From G965197405 sp965197405 (GTDB taxonomy: Bacteria > Chloroflexota > Dehalococcoidia > Lucifugimonadales > JAGWBF01): DNA of 64,000 bases. Below are positions 43,461 through 52,418 of this stretch, one piece after another (position 1 is the first letter of the stretch; each line of letters begins with the position of its first letter). The position numbers were made by a program, and so were the translations under genes. The notes below the pieces were generated by a model, which worked only from the letters and a program-made list of their open reading frames with translations, ran no database searches and had not been told where the DNA came from. Location of the stretch: NCBI GenBank assembly GCA_965197405.1, contig OZ240206.1, positions 992,001-1,056,000 of the forward strand, written 5' to 3'.

Positions 43461-43691
43461 AGGGTCATTTAAAGGGTCATTTAATTGTCACCCCCTGTTC
43501 AAGCCAGGGGCAGGCTCGGAGCGGAGCGAGGGGTCTAAGGTCTTGGCCGACTGCGATCTTGTCCTGGCCGGTACGGCTTGATTACCGTTTTTGTCAGGCG
43601 CCACTTTAGATTCCTCACTCCGCTTCGCTGCGTTCGGAATGACACGCGGCGAGGTCTGTATTCACCTAACTCCGAGAATGAAACGGCCCTG
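43461..43691. repeat. Family A element, core type A, with duplicated tip
   Basis: The left end AGGGTCATTTA is duplicated in tandem (43461 and 43473), then TTAATTGTCACCCC, CAAGCCAGGGGCAGG, the reversed core CCGGTACGGCTTGATTACCG, the right half-site and ATTCACCTAACTCCGAGAAT with GAAACGGCCCTG. The gap 43269-43839 holds this element and the tandem repeat below; no gene. Confidence 0.78.
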
Positions 43692-43788
43692 CTATATACC
43701 GAGACGTACAGGCTACTCCGGTCGCCCGGCGTAGTATAATGCTGCTGACTGGGGTATCGGGATACCCTTCGGCTATCAGCGCCCGAAG

Positions 43789-43821
43789 CTTGCCCAAAAC
43801 TTGCCCAAAGCTTGCCCAAAG
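43789..43821. repeat. Three tandem 11-base units upstream of the HpaB-like gene
   Basis: CTTGCCCAAAA, CTTGCCCAAAG and CTTGCCCAAAG follow directly on each other, then CTTGAAGGAGG, where the fourth start merges with the ribosome-binding site of the next gene. Confidence 0.9.
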
Positions 43822-43839
43822 CTTGAAGGAGGAAAGGCC

Positions 43840-45294
43840 ATGCCAGCAAGGACGGGAGAGGAGTATGTTGCAGGTCTGCGAGAGCAGGCCCCGGAGGTGT
43901 ACATCCACGGCGAGCGGGTGGAGGACGTGACTGCGCACCCCGCTTTGCGTAACGGGGTGCGCACGATGGCCAGCCTTTATGATATGCAGAACGACCCCAT
44001 GCTGCGAGAGGAGATGACCTACGTATCTCCCACCACCGGCGACAGGGTGGGGCTATCCTTCATCATTCCCCGGACCATCCCCGAGCTGGAGCAGCGCCGC
44101 AGGATGATGTCCCATTGGGCACGCGTCAGCTGCGGCATGATGGGGCGCACCCCCGACTTTCTGAACGTCAGCATCATGGCTATGGCCGCGGCGGGAGACT
44201 ACTTCGCCCAGAACCGCCCCGAGTTCAAGCAGAACATCCAGCGCTATTATGAATACATCCGAGAGCATGACTTGGTCCTCACCCACACCCTCGTGAACCT
44301 GCAACGCAGCCGGTCCCCCCTCGCCACCCCCCTGGAGGACAGGACAGACGTGGCCCTCTCCCTGGTCAAGGAGACGGACGCCGGGATCGTAGTCCGGGGC
44401 GCGCGGGTGCTGGCCACGCTGGGCCCCCTCTCCGACGAGATAGCCGTCTACCCTGCACGGTCCCACCGGCTGCCCGGAGGCGCCCCTGAGCGCTACTCCT
44501 TCGCCTTCTCCATACCCTGCAATACCCCCGGGGTGAGATTCCTCTGCCGGGAGAGCTTCGACCTGGGCCGCTCCCATTTCGACCATCCCCTGGGTTCCCG
44601 GTTCGAGGAGATGGACGCCATAGTCTTCTTCGACGACGTGTTGGTTCCCTGGGAGCGGGTCTTCCTGCTCGGCGACCTGGAGCTTTGCAACAACATGCCC
44701 ATGAGCACCAACCAGTACACCCACTCAGGACACCAGGTCGTGACGAAGAACGTCGTCAAGTGCGAGTTCATCCTGGGCCTCGCCAGCCTCATGGTCCAGA
44801 CCCTTGGCTCCGGACAGCTGCCCCAGGCGCAGGAGATGATTGCCGAGGTCATTGAAAACCTGGTTGTCACCAAGGCGTGCCTCCGCGCCGCAGAGGTTGA
44901 CGCCAGCGTGGACCAGTGGGGCGTCATGCGCCCTTCGCCGGAGCCTTTGATGGTGGCCCGCAACCTGTTCATACGCATGTACCCCAGGATGGCGGAGATA
45001 CTTCACCTCCTGGGGTCCAGCAGCCTCATGGCCCTCCCCACCGAGGCAGACCTCCAGGGGCCTCTGGCTGCGGAAGTGGGGCGCTACCTGGAGACGGACG
45101 CCGCATCCGCCCAGGACCGCATCAGGCTGTTCCGCCTGGCCTGGGACGCGTGCTGTAGCTCCTTCGCCTCCAGGCAAGTGCTGTACGAGCGCTTCTTCCA
45201 GGGCGACGCCCTGCGCAACGCTGTCATCCTCTGCAACCTTTACGACAGGGAGTCCCCGACAGAGTGGGTAAGGGAGTTCTTGGACCAAGAATAA
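43840..45294 (+). CDS. 4-hydroxyphenylacetate 3-hydroxylase (HpaB) family oxygenase
   Basis: A 484-residue FADH2-dependent monooxygenase of the HpaB family, which also includes 4-hydroxybutyryl-CoA dehydratase. Typical features are RTGEEYVAGLREQAPEVYIH at the N-terminus, DVTAHPALRNGVRTMASLYD, WARVSCGMMGRTPDFLNVSI, FDDVLVPWERVFLLGD and the C-terminal GRYLETDAASAQDRIRLFRL. The start at 43840 follows AAGGAGG. It needs a flavin reductase partner, not seen in the window. Substrate unknown; aromatic or heterocyclic hydroxylation is likely. Confidence 0.9.
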   Translation: MPARTGEEYVAGLREQAPEVYIHGERVEDVTAHPALRNGVRTMASLYDMQNDPMLREEMTYVSPTTGDRVGLSFIIPRTIPELEQRRRMMSHWARVSCGMMGRTPDFLNVSIMAMAAAGDYFAQNRPEFKQNIQRYYEYIREHDLVLTHTLVNLQRSRSPLATPLEDRTDVALSLVKETDAGIVVRGARVLATLGPLSDEIAVYPARSHRLPGGAPERYSFAFSIPCNTPGVRFLCRESFDLGRSHFDHPLGSRFEEMDAIVFFDDVLVPWERVFLLGDLELCNNMPMSTNQYTHSGHQVVTKNVVKCEFILGLASLMVQTLGSGQLPQAQEMIAEVIENLVVTKACLRAAEVDASVDQWGVMRPSPEPLMVARNLFIRMYPRMAEILHLLGSSSLMALPTEADLQGPLAAEVGRYLETDAASAQDRIRLFRLAWDACCSSFASRQVLYERFFQGDALRNAVILCNLYDRESPTEWVREFLDQE

Positions 45295-45378
45295 AAAACT
45301 TATCAAAAACTGATTGATCAAACACTTGAAATCGTCTCAAAAGTCTTGTTAGTCTCACCCCGATGATAGTGAGGTAGG

Positions 45379-45547
45379 GCAGGCGGGGTAGACCTGCTGT
45401 TCTTGCCACTCATGCGCCGGACCACCGGCGTCAACTAGAGCAATCCCGGGACAAGGTCCTCCGGACCGGGGTAGCCACCAGATCAGGCTCCATATACTGT
45501 GGGGAGCAGGCTGCACCATCACCAAGAGGGATAACCTATTATTCCTC
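45379..45547. other. Stem-loop-rich leader upstream of rsmH
   Basis: The 405-base gap 45295-45699 holds no clear gene but a run of short GC-rich inverted repeats: GCAGG/CCTGC (45379-45397), GCCGG/CCGGC (45416-45429), GGTCC/GGACC (45455-45467), GCTCC/GGAGC (45487-45507) and GAGGGATAA/TTATTCCTC (45526-45547). It may be a structured 5' leader or a small RNA. It matches no RNA family I can name. Confidence 0.45.
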
Positions 45548-45699
45548 GAACCCGTCCCGCAACCTCCCCCCCACGTCCCAGGGCACAATTCCAGGAGAGG
45601 GAACGAAAGATATTCGTGGAAAAGGTCCTTGATTTTTGGGTGGCGGAGCCTCAATTCCCGGAGACCCCGACAGTTCCGGTCCCTAAAGAGGAAACGAAA

Positions 45700-46683
45700 G
45701 TGGAGGAAGGCTTCTTACATAAGGCGGTGCTCCTTCGTGAAACGGTTCGGCATCTGACGGTGCGGCCAGGGGGAGCGTACATAGACTGCACTGTTGGCGA
45801 AGGCAGCCACTCCTCCGCTATCCTCCAGGCGGCCATGCCAGGGGGCCGGCTCTTGGGCATTGACCTGGACCCCCAGACGCTGGAACGCGCCCGCCGCCGC
45901 CTTCAGCCCCATCAGACCCATGAGGGCTCCTTCACGCTGGTCAAAGGCAACTACACGCAAATGGCAGAGTTGGCCCGCACCTCGGGACTCCCGGACCCGG
46001 ACGGCATCTTTCTGGACCTGGGTCTGTCGTCCCTCCAGTTGGAAAACCGGGGACGCGGCTTCAGCTTACTGAGGGATGGTCCCCTGGATATGCGCTACGA
46101 CCCGGAAGCGCCCCTGACTGCCGCTCACATCGTGAATAGCTACCCTGTCAATGAGCTGGCCAGAGTTATATCCCTTTATGGTGAGGAGCGCAGGGCCCGG
46201 TCTATCGCGACGGCCATAACGCAACGCAGACCGTTGAGAACGACCCTGGAGCTGGCAGACCTGGTATCCAGAGTCTGCGGCGGACGCAGAGGCAGAATTC
46301 ATCCGGCGACGCGCACGTTTCAGGCGTTGCGTATAGCGGTAAACGCGGAGTTGGATAACGTAAAAGCGGGGCTTCAGCAAGCCATCAGACTGTTGAGGCC
46401 CGGAGGAATGCTGGTAGTAATTAGCTATCACAGCCTGGAGGACCGGATAGTCAAGGAGACCATTTCCCAGGAGGCCAGGGGATGTATCTGCCCTCCGAGA
46501 GCGCCTATATGCACCTGTAGGCACACACCCTCCCTGAAAATCATATCCAGGAAGGCGGTCAAGCCGTCGCCGGAGGAAGTCAGGGAAAATCCTCGGAGCA
46601 GAAGTGCCCGCATGCGGGTAGCCCAACGCCTTCAGGGAAGCAATTACGTCACCCCGGAAAACCGGGGAGAAAAGGTGGAGTAA
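45700..46683 (+). CDS. rsmH: 16S rRNA (cytosine-1402-N4) methyltransferase RsmH (MraW)
   Basis: RsmH methylates N4 of C1402 in 16S rRNA. The SAM motif YIDCTVGEGSHSSAIL and GIDLDPQTLERARRRL, then the hallmark FLDLGLSSLQLENRGRGFSL and LDMRYDPEAPLTA, are all present, with SYHSLEDRIVKETI later. The GTG at 45700, with GAGG upstream, gives 327 residues and a normal N-terminus (EEGFLHKAVLLRETV); a GTG at 45616 would add 28 atypical residues. The stop shares one base with the ftsA start (TAATG). Confidence 0.95.
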   Translation: MEEGFLHKAVLLRETVRHLTVRPGGAYIDCTVGEGSHSSAILQAAMPGGRLLGIDLDPQTLERARRRLQPHQTHEGSFTLVKGNYTQMAELARTSGLPDPDGIFLDLGLSSLQLENRGRGFSLLRDGPLDMRYDPEAPLTAAHIVNSYPVNELARVISLYGEERRARSIATAITQRRPLRTTLELADLVSRVCGGRRGRIHPATRTFQALRIAVNAELDNVKAGLQQAIRLLRPGGMLVVISYHSLEDRIVKETISQEARGCICPPRAPICTCRHTPSLKIISRKAVKPSPEEVRENPRSRSARMRVAQRLQGSNYVTPENRGEKVE

Positions 46684-47945
46684 TGGCTAGAGATGCGTTC
46701 TACACAGCCATAGATCTGGGCACCACAAAGGTGTGTACCATCATTGCAAAAATCGGGGCGGAGGGCGAACTAAAGGTCCTTGGAACGGGGATTGTCCCCT
46801 GTCAGGGTATACAAAAGGGCCGAGTGGAGAGTATCCCCGAGACCCAGGATGCGGTCAAGGCTTCCCTTGAAGCAGCGCAACGGTACCTGGGTCGAAGCAT
46901 CTCCTGGGCCTATCTCGGAGTTACAGGGAACCATATATCCTGCATCAACACTACGGGTGTCCTGAGAAGCTCCAGAGAGAACGGGGCTATCTCATCTCTG
47001 GACGTGCAAAACCTGATTGAGTCCTCCTATCCCGACGTGGCCGATAGCAAGGAGGTATTGCACGTCATCCCCATGAGCTACGCGGTGGACGGGCTGACCG
47101 GCGTGAGAAATCCCCTGGGACTCCACGCCGACAGGGTGGAGGTGGAGTCCCACGTGGTGCTTGGTGATGCGCCCACTATCAAGAACCTGGTCAAGGTGGT
47201 GGAGGCGTGCAAGCTCTCGGTAAGGAGTCTCGTCCTTCAGCCCCTGGCTGCCGGCGAGGCCGTGCTCACCGAGGACGAGCGAGAAATAGGGACCGTGCTG
47301 GTGGACATCGGGGGTGGAACTACCGACGTGATGATCTACAATACGGGAAGTCCCTGGTACACCGCCGTTATACCTGTGGGGGGCAATCAGCTCACCCGGG
47401 ACCTTTCCATAGCTCTCGGGTCGCCCTTCTACATAGCCGAAGACCTGAAGGTCAGGTGGGGCCATGCCATACCCGACGCGGTGGCATCCGATGAGGAGAT
47501 ATACATTCCAGGCTTCCAGGGACAGCCCCGGCGCGCGGTGAGGCGACGCGCTATGTGCCAGCCTCTTCACGAGCGACTCACAGAGACCTTGAAGCTGATA
47601 TTGCTCCAGCTGAGGCAGGCCGGGCTGAGGCAGTTGCCGCCGGGGGGAATGGTGATAACCGGAGGGACGGCGGACATGCCGGGGCTTCAGGACCTTATAA
47701 GGGAGCTCACAGGCGCCAACAGGGTGCGTATAGCCCATCCGGCGGGCATTATGGGGCTGCCATCCCAGCTCAAGAAGCCCGCCTTTTCCACCAGCGTGGG
47801 CACCCTGCTGTGGGGCATCAAGCATCAGGGCGAGAAGCGCTCCTACAGGAATGGGGACCAGACCCTCAAAGGTCGAAGCTTCCTCCCAGGACAAAAGTCT
47901 CTCGCGCACCGATTCGGTAGAAAGACGGAGGGAGCCTCCACATAG
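46683..47945 (+). CDS. ftsA: Cell division protein FtsA
   Basis: FtsA is the actin-like protein that tethers FtsZ filaments to the membrane. The phosphate-1 motif YTAIDLGTTKVCTIIAKIG, the 1C-domain region, phosphate-2 VLVDIGGGTTDVMIYNTGSP and the adenosine motif GGMVITGGTADMPGLQDL are visible; 420 residues. The C-terminal tail (RSFLPGQKSLAHRFGRK) is basic and amphipathic, suitable as a membrane-targeting helix. It is translationally coupled to rsmH and followed by ftsZ after 63 bases. Confidence 0.95.
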   Translation: MARDAFYTAIDLGTTKVCTIIAKIGAEGELKVLGTGIVPCQGIQKGRVESIPETQDAVKASLEAAQRYLGRSISWAYLGVTGNHISCINTTGVLRSSRENGAISSLDVQNLIESSYPDVADSKEVLHVIPMSYAVDGLTGVRNPLGLHADRVEVESHVVLGDAPTIKNLVKVVEACKLSVRSLVLQPLAAGEAVLTEDEREIGTVLVDIGGGTTDVMIYNTGSPWYTAVIPVGGNQLTRDLSIALGSPFYIAEDLKVRWGHAIPDAVASDEEIYIPGFQGQPRRAVRRRAMCQPLHERLTETLKLILLQLRQAGLRQLPPGGMVITGGTADMPGLQDLIRELTGANRVRIAHPAGIMGLPSQLKKPAFSTSVGTLLWGIKHQGEKRSYRNGDQTLKGRSFLPGQKSLAHRFGRKTEGAST

Positions 47946-48008
47946 AGTACCAGGGTAAAGCAAAATGAAGACAAAGCAATCACAATATTGAGATGTGAGG
48001 AGGGAACG

Positions 48009-49163
48009 ATGGTTTCTAGGGAAATGGGACTCCCAGAGGAGGAAAACTGGCAGGACATGGACTTGCAGGCATTGGGGCAGCGGCCCCCCGGCACCCCTCT
48101 GATAAAGGTGGTGGGTGTTGGAGGTGGGGGGTCTAACGCCATCAGCCGGATGTTCAAGGAAAAGCTGTCCTTTGTTGATTGCTATGCCGTTAATACCGAC
48201 GCCCAGCACCTGGAGCGCTGCGATGTGACCCACCGGCTGGCTATAGGTCAGAATCTCACGCGGGGACTGGGCGCCGGAGCTAACCCCGATCTGGGGCGCC
48301 AGGCGGCCGAGGAGAGCAGGGAGGAGTTGGGGAAAGCCCTGGAAGGGGCGGATATGGTCTTCCTGGCTGTGGGGATGGGCGGGGGGACGGGCACCGGGGC
48401 GGCGCCAGTGATCGCCCAACAAGCGAAAGAAGCTGGCGCCCTCACGGTGGCAGTGGTAAGCAGGCCCTTCTCCTTCGAGGCGTCCGTACGGCGCAAGAAC
48501 GCCGATGAGGGCATCGCCCGCCTGAAGGACCAGGTAGACACCCTGATTGTGATTCCCAACGACTGCTTGCTCCAGATGGACCGGCAGAAAGAACAGACCT
48601 TCAGTTGGGAAGACGCGCTCAAGATGGCTGATTCGGTGCTCCACCAGGGAATCCAGGCCATCGTTGAGGTGGTGACCACCACCGGGGAGATAAACGTAGA
48701 CTTTGCCGACGTAAAGGCAATCCTCAGCAATGCCGGCCAGGCCTGGCTGGCCATAGGCAAGAGCAAGGGCGAGACCAGGGCCAAGGACGCAGCCAAGCAG
48801 GCCACCAAGAGCCCTCTGCTGGACATTGCCATCGAAGGGGCCAAGCGTATCCTGTTTGTCGTCACCGGAGGCAGCAACCTCAGCTTGAAGGAAGTGCGGG
48901 AAGCCGCCGACGTTATACAGGAGATGGCCGACCCCGAGGCCAACGTCATATTCGGTACGTCCAGGGACCAGAAGCTGGACGATGAGGTGAAGGTAACCAT
49001 GGTCGCAGCCGCCTTCCCCATACCCCAAGAGAGTCTGGACCAGAGAGATGAGGAGCTACGAAAGCTGCTGAAGGACGCCGTTCCGGAAGAAGGGGAGGAC
49101 CTCGATATACCAAGCTTTCTCAGGAGGCAGTCCGCCCAGAGAAACAGGGGAATCTTCAGATAA
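48009..49163 (+). CDS. ftsZ: Cell division protein FtsZ
   Basis: The tubulin-like GTPase that forms the division ring. The start at 48009 follows GAGGAGGGAACG. VVGVGGGGSNAISRM binds nucleotide, the tubulin signature GGGTGTGAAPVIA is intact, and the T7-loop region NVDFADVKAILSNAGQAWL holds the catalytic acidic residues. The C-terminal peptide DIPSFLRRQS is the site that binds FtsA. The protein has 384 residues. A terminator hairpin lies 122 bases downstream, so rsmH-ftsA-ftsZ is probably one transcript. Confidence 0.97.
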   Translation: MVSREMGLPEEENWQDMDLQALGQRPPGTPLIKVVGVGGGGSNAISRMFKEKLSFVDCYAVNTDAQHLERCDVTHRLAIGQNLTRGLGAGANPDLGRQAAEESREELGKALEGADMVFLAVGMGGGTGTGAAPVIAQQAKEAGALTVAVVSRPFSFEASVRRKNADEGIARLKDQVDTLIVIPNDCLLQMDRQKEQTFSWEDALKMADSVLHQGIQAIVEVVTTTGEINVDFADVKAILSNAGQAWLAIGKSKGETRAKDAAKQATKSPLLDIAIEGAKRILFVVTGGSNLSLKEVREAADVIQEMADPEANVIFGTSRDQKLDDEVKVTMVAAAFPIPQESLDQRDEELRKLLKDAVPEEGEDLDIPSFLRRQSAQRNRGIFR

Positions 49164-49285
49164 AGCTCTCCTGAGCCTGGCGAGGGAGCCGCAGCATCCT
49201 CAAGCTCGAGGAATATTCCCGGCCCCTGGGTAGTACTAGATAGGTCAGTTTTTACAAGAAGAAGGAAAGGGACCGGGAACCTTTT

Positions 49286-49323
49286 GAGGCCGCCCAGTTG
49301 ATAGGGGCGGCCTCTCGATTTTC
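49286..49323 (+). terminator. Rho-independent terminator after ftsZ
   Basis: GAGGCCGCC (49286-49294) pairs perfectly with GGCGGCCTC (49306-49314) around an 11-base loop, followed by TCGATTTTC. No other gene lies between it and the ftsZ stop. Confidence 0.85.
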
Positions 49324-49393
49324 ACGCCTGCGGCTATCCAATACGGCTATCCGGAACTAAGGTACGGTCATAGGATCATGGGAAGCAGAGCAG

Positions 49394-49610
49394 CAGGGTT
49401 TTTCAATTGTCACGCCGAGCGGAGCGAGGGGTCTAAAGTCCGGCTGGTTGCAGGGTTTTTCTGACCGGTAATGCCTTGATTCCGGTTTTTGCTAGGCGCC
49501 ATTTTTAGATTCCTCACTCCACTTCGCTCCGTTCGGAATGACACGAGCGGTGGGGCCTGCCTGTCGCAGGCAGGTATACGTTCACTTAACGTCGAGAACT
49601 GAAAGACCTG
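49394..49610. repeat. Family A element, core type A (reverse orientation)
   Basis: Starts CAGGGTTTTTCAATTGTCA and ends GAGAACTGAAAGACCTG. Contains the reversed core ATGCCTTGATTCCGGTTTTT and the palindrome CCTGCCTGTCGCAGGCAGG (49556-49574). The gap 49324-49774 holds this and no other gene. Confidence 0.78.
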
Positions 49611-49774
49611 AAGCACAGCAGGGAGGATGTTGACATATCAGGATGGGATGAGCATACTTAGGGCGGCGATAGCCGCGAAGGCCTCCCGGGCGAGCCAAGA
49701 GGAGCAGCGCGGGACATCTTCAGACCCCAGTAAGTTGAGCGGGTTTTCTACACACGAAACTCAGGAGGGTGCGC

Positions 49775-50911
49775 ATGAGCAGCTACAGGATTATATCATC
49801 GGACAATCATGTCATGGAGCCGGCGGACCTGTGGACCAGCAGGGCTGCGAGCAAGTTCGCCGATCGGGTCCCACGTCTTGTCCATGAGCCGGAAAACGGC
49901 GCCGACTTCTGGTGGTGCGAGGACTGGAGGATAGTCGGTCTTGGGCCGGCAACGCAAACGGGCATGAGGTTTGAAGAGCCGGAAAAGCTGACCCCGATGC
50001 ACACGCAAGACGAGATACGGCTTGGGGGCTACATACCCGAGGAACACATCAAGGACATGGACATTGACGGGGTGGACGTCAGCATAGTCTATCCCACCGT
50101 CGGACTGCTGCTGTACAGCGTGCCGGATACCGAGCTCCTGTCGGAGCTATGCCGGGCGTACAACGACTGGCTGGCCGAGTTCTGCAAGGCCTTTCCCAAG
50201 CGGCTCAAGGGCATCGCCATGATAAATATAGACGACGTACAGGCGGGCATAAACGAGCTGGAGCGCAGCCACAAGATGGGCCTCTCGGGAGGCATGATCA
50301 CGGTGTACCCTCTTGAGGACAGGAGGTACTTCCTGCCGGAGTACGACCCGCTGTGGTCGGCGGCTGAAGACCTGGGTATGCCCCTCGGCCTCCACATCGC
50401 CACCAACCGTCCGGGCGCGGGCCAGGAGTTCGGGAGCGCAGGCAGGGCGGGGCTTGACTTGACGCCCTCCTTCATATGCAACGCGGACCACTGGATTCGC
50501 ATGTCCCTTGGCGATATGATTTTCAGCGGCGTGTTCGAGCGTCACCCCAAGCTTCAGGCAGGGTCCGTGGAAATGGAGCTATCCTGGATTCCCCACTTCC
50601 TGGACAGGCTGGACTACACCTACACCCAGAGGACTCCACAGCAGACCTGGTACACATACAAGGAGGACGCTCTTCCCAGCGACTATTTCCACCGCAACGT
50701 CTTCGTGGGGTTCCAGGAAGACAGCCTGGGCATAAAGATGCGCGACATCGTAGGCGTGGACAAGCTGCTGTGGGGGTCAGACTATCCTCATGTGGAGTCC
50801 ACCTGGCCGAGGACACAGCAGATTCTGGAGGAGATTCTGAGGGACTGCACAGAGGAAGAGAAGGCAAAGATAGCCGGCGGGAACAGTGCGAGGATATACC
50901 ATCTCGACTAG
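49775..50911 (+). CDS. Amidohydrolase family protein (ACMSD-like)
   Basis: A 378-residue TIM-barrel metal-dependent hydrolase or decarboxylase of the amidohydrolase_2 family. The ATG at 49775 has AGGAGGG upstream. Motifs are the N-terminal SSDNHVMEPADLW (HxE/H metal-binding variant), DGVDVSIVYPTVGLLLYSVP, AEDLGMPLGLHIATNRPGAG with a histidine, and the final WGSDYPHVES with its metal-binding aspartate. A paralogue of the partial gene at 2-250. Such genes are often multiplied in SAR202-type Chloroflexota. Substrate unknown. Confidence 0.9.
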   Translation: MSSYRIISSDNHVMEPADLWTSRAASKFADRVPRLVHEPENGADFWWCEDWRIVGLGPATQTGMRFEEPEKLTPMHTQDEIRLGGYIPEEHIKDMDIDGVDVSIVYPTVGLLLYSVPDTELLSELCRAYNDWLAEFCKAFPKRLKGIAMINIDDVQAGINELERSHKMGLSGGMITVYPLEDRRYFLPEYDPLWSAAEDLGMPLGLHIATNRPGAGQEFGSAGRAGLDLTPSFICNADHWIRMSLGDMIFSGVFERHPKLQAGSVEMELSWIPHFLDRLDYTYTQRTPQQTWYTYKEDALPSDYFHRNVFVGFQEDSLGIKMRDIVGVDKLLWGSDYPHVESTWPRTQQILEEILRDCTEEEKAKIAGGNSARIYHLD

Positions 50912-51022
50912 CCGCCTACCCGTCCCCCTCAGAGCCTTTTGATTCTCCCTGACTGACGGCAGACGGGGACGCCAGGTGAATACAGGCCCCCGGCGCATGT
51001 CATTACCATGAAAATCCAGGTT

Positions 51023-52234
51023 TCAGGCAGCTTGGAGGGTGACCTTGTGGCCGAGGCGTTCCAGTTGACGGACAGCCCTGCGCGTGATGGCCGCCTGGTC
51101 TCGTTCCTCAAAATAGATGTAGCCCAGGTCCTCAAAAGGTCTCCCAGTCTTTATGACGTGGTGGAGTATGACGGCAATGCTGTGGGCGACGGCCATGGCA
51201 GCCCGGTTGGCCCCGATGCGGCGGGCAAGGCGATGATACTGAGCGCCCAGGTAGGTCTTGGTCCGTGCGGCGGCTTTGGCCGCTTCCACCAGGGCTGGTT
51301 TGAGCCAGGCGTTGCCTTTGCGGGTGGGACTTCTCTGGCGCTTGTCCCCGCTCTGTTTGTTCCCAGGACAGACCCCAGCCCACGACGCCAGGTGGCCTGG
51401 GCTGGGAAACTGGGTCATGTCCGTTCCCATCTCCGCTGCGATGACCTCCGCAGTGCGCCGTCCCACTCCCGGAATGGTGTCCACGGCCCCCACTATCTCT
51501 TCAAAAGGGGCAAGTCTCCGGGCCACCTCCCGGTCCAGGGCCTCAATCTCCCAGTCCAGGTACTCCAGGTGGCCCAGTTGTTTCTCCAACATGTAGCGCT
51601 GGTGGTCTCCCATCAGGCCATGCAGCGCCTGCCGCAATTCCTCGACCTTCTTTCTGAGCTGGCCTTTGGCCATGTCTGCCAAGGCCTCCGGGTCCTCCTC
51701 CCCATCGGCCAAGGCCTTGAGCATAGCCCGCCCGGAGGCTCCCAGCACGTCGGTAGCCACCGAGGACAGCTTGATGTTGGCTCCCTCCAACACCTTCTGT
51801 ATCCGGTTGGCCTCCCGGCTCCGCTCCTGGACCAGGCTCCTCCGGTAACGGGTGAGTTCCCGCAGTTCCCTTTGGGGCCTATCAGGGATGAAGCTGGCCC
51901 TCAGCAGTCCGTGCTTGAGCAAGTCTGCTATCCATTCCGCATCCTTGACATCCGTCTTGCGTCCCGGCACCGTCTTGATGTGGGCGGCGTTGACCACCAT
52001 CACTTGGAATTCATCCTCCAGGAGGTTGTACACAGGCTTCCAATAGACTCCTGTACTCTCCATAGCCACGTGGGTCACTTCCTTCTCTCTGAGCCAGTCG
52101 GCCAACTCCAACAGCTTGCCAGTGGTTGTGCCAAAACGCCCGGTCTCCTGGCCTTCCGGGGTGATGACGCAGGCCACCACCGACTTCTTGTGCACGTCCA
52201 ACCCGCAGCATCTCTCGTGAAGGGATTCCACCAT
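51023..52234 (-). CDS. IS110-family transposase (DEDD recombinase)
   Basis: A 403-residue IS110 transposase. The RuvC-like DEDD tetrad is visible: Asp13 in GLDVHKKSV, Glu59 in AMESTGVYWKP, Asp95 and Asp98 in KTDVKDAEWIADLL. The C-terminal transposase_20 domain includes VDTIPGVGRRTAEVIAAEMG and the serine region FPSPGHLASWAGVCPGNKQS. The gene appears intact. IS110 enzymes are guided by a bridge RNA made from the non-coding end of the element; the 180 bases upstream of this gene would hold it if the element is of the IS110 group. Confidence 0.95.
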   Translation of the reverse strand: MVESLHERCCGLDVHKKSVVACVITPEGQETGRFGTTTGKLLELADWLREKEVTHVAMESTGVYWKPVYNLLEDEFQVMVVNAAHIKTVPGRKTDVKDAEWIADLLKHGLLRASFIPDRPQRELRELTRYRRSLVQERSREANRIQKVLEGANIKLSSVATDVLGASGRAMLKALADGEEDPEALADMAKGQLRKKVEELRQALHGLMGDHQRYMLEKQLGHLEYLDWEIEALDREVARRLAPFEEIVGAVDTIPGVGRRTAEVIAAEMGTDMTQFPSPGHLASWAGVCPGNKQSGDKRQRSPTRKGNAWLKPALVEAAKAAARTKTYLGAQYHRLARRIGANRAAMAVAHSIAVILHHVIKTGRPFEDLGYIYFEERDQAAITRRAVRQLERLGHKVTLQAA

Positions 52235-52418
52235 AGCTTTACTCCATTAATGGGCTGCCGTCCGGTGGGTGGCCGTGCAACTGGAGACATTACCATGCGT
52301 ACTCACCGCTACAGCGGGGCGACATTCATACTTGCCTGTAAGCCACCCAGGCAGATTGCTACTCGGGCTATAAGCGCCAATGACTACCGCCTTGTTGTAC
52401 CGGACGGTGCCTCTTCAT
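52235..52418 (-). ncRNA. Candidate bridge-RNA (LE) region of the IS110 element
   Basis: Non-coding end of the element, upstream of the transposase. It contains CATTACCATG (52288-52297), identical to the decamer of the left target flank (51001-51010). In IS110-group elements the guide loop of the bridge RNA matches the target, so this is a plausible guide. Secondary structure was not computed. Confidence 0.4.

Larger units (their letters stand above)
51016..52418 (-). mobile_element. IS110-family insertion element (ends estimated)
   Basis: Both flanks are pieces of one dispersed repeat. The left flank ends GTCATTACCATGAAAAT (50999-51015). The right flank resumes near 52419 with TTTTCATCCCCTTACCTGG and runs to ATTGCTATGAAAATAG. 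An uninterrupted copy at about 915-996 (reverse strand) joins these parts directly. The insertion therefore covers about 1.4 kb. IS110 elements lack inverted ends, which fits. Confidence 0.75.

Noticed and set aside
43461..43850. CRISPR array
   Set aside because: The 11-base units have no spacers and no cas genes are near; other repeats are dispersed, not regularly spaced.
45295..45699. RNase P RNA, tmRNA or SRP RNA in the spacer before rsmH
   Set aside because: None of the conserved blocks of these RNAs could be recognised there.
46992..49028. A 678-codon open frame antisense to ftsA and ftsZ
   Set aside because: It is an artefact of GC-rich third positions opposite real genes; the sense strand encodes unmistakable FtsA and FtsZ.
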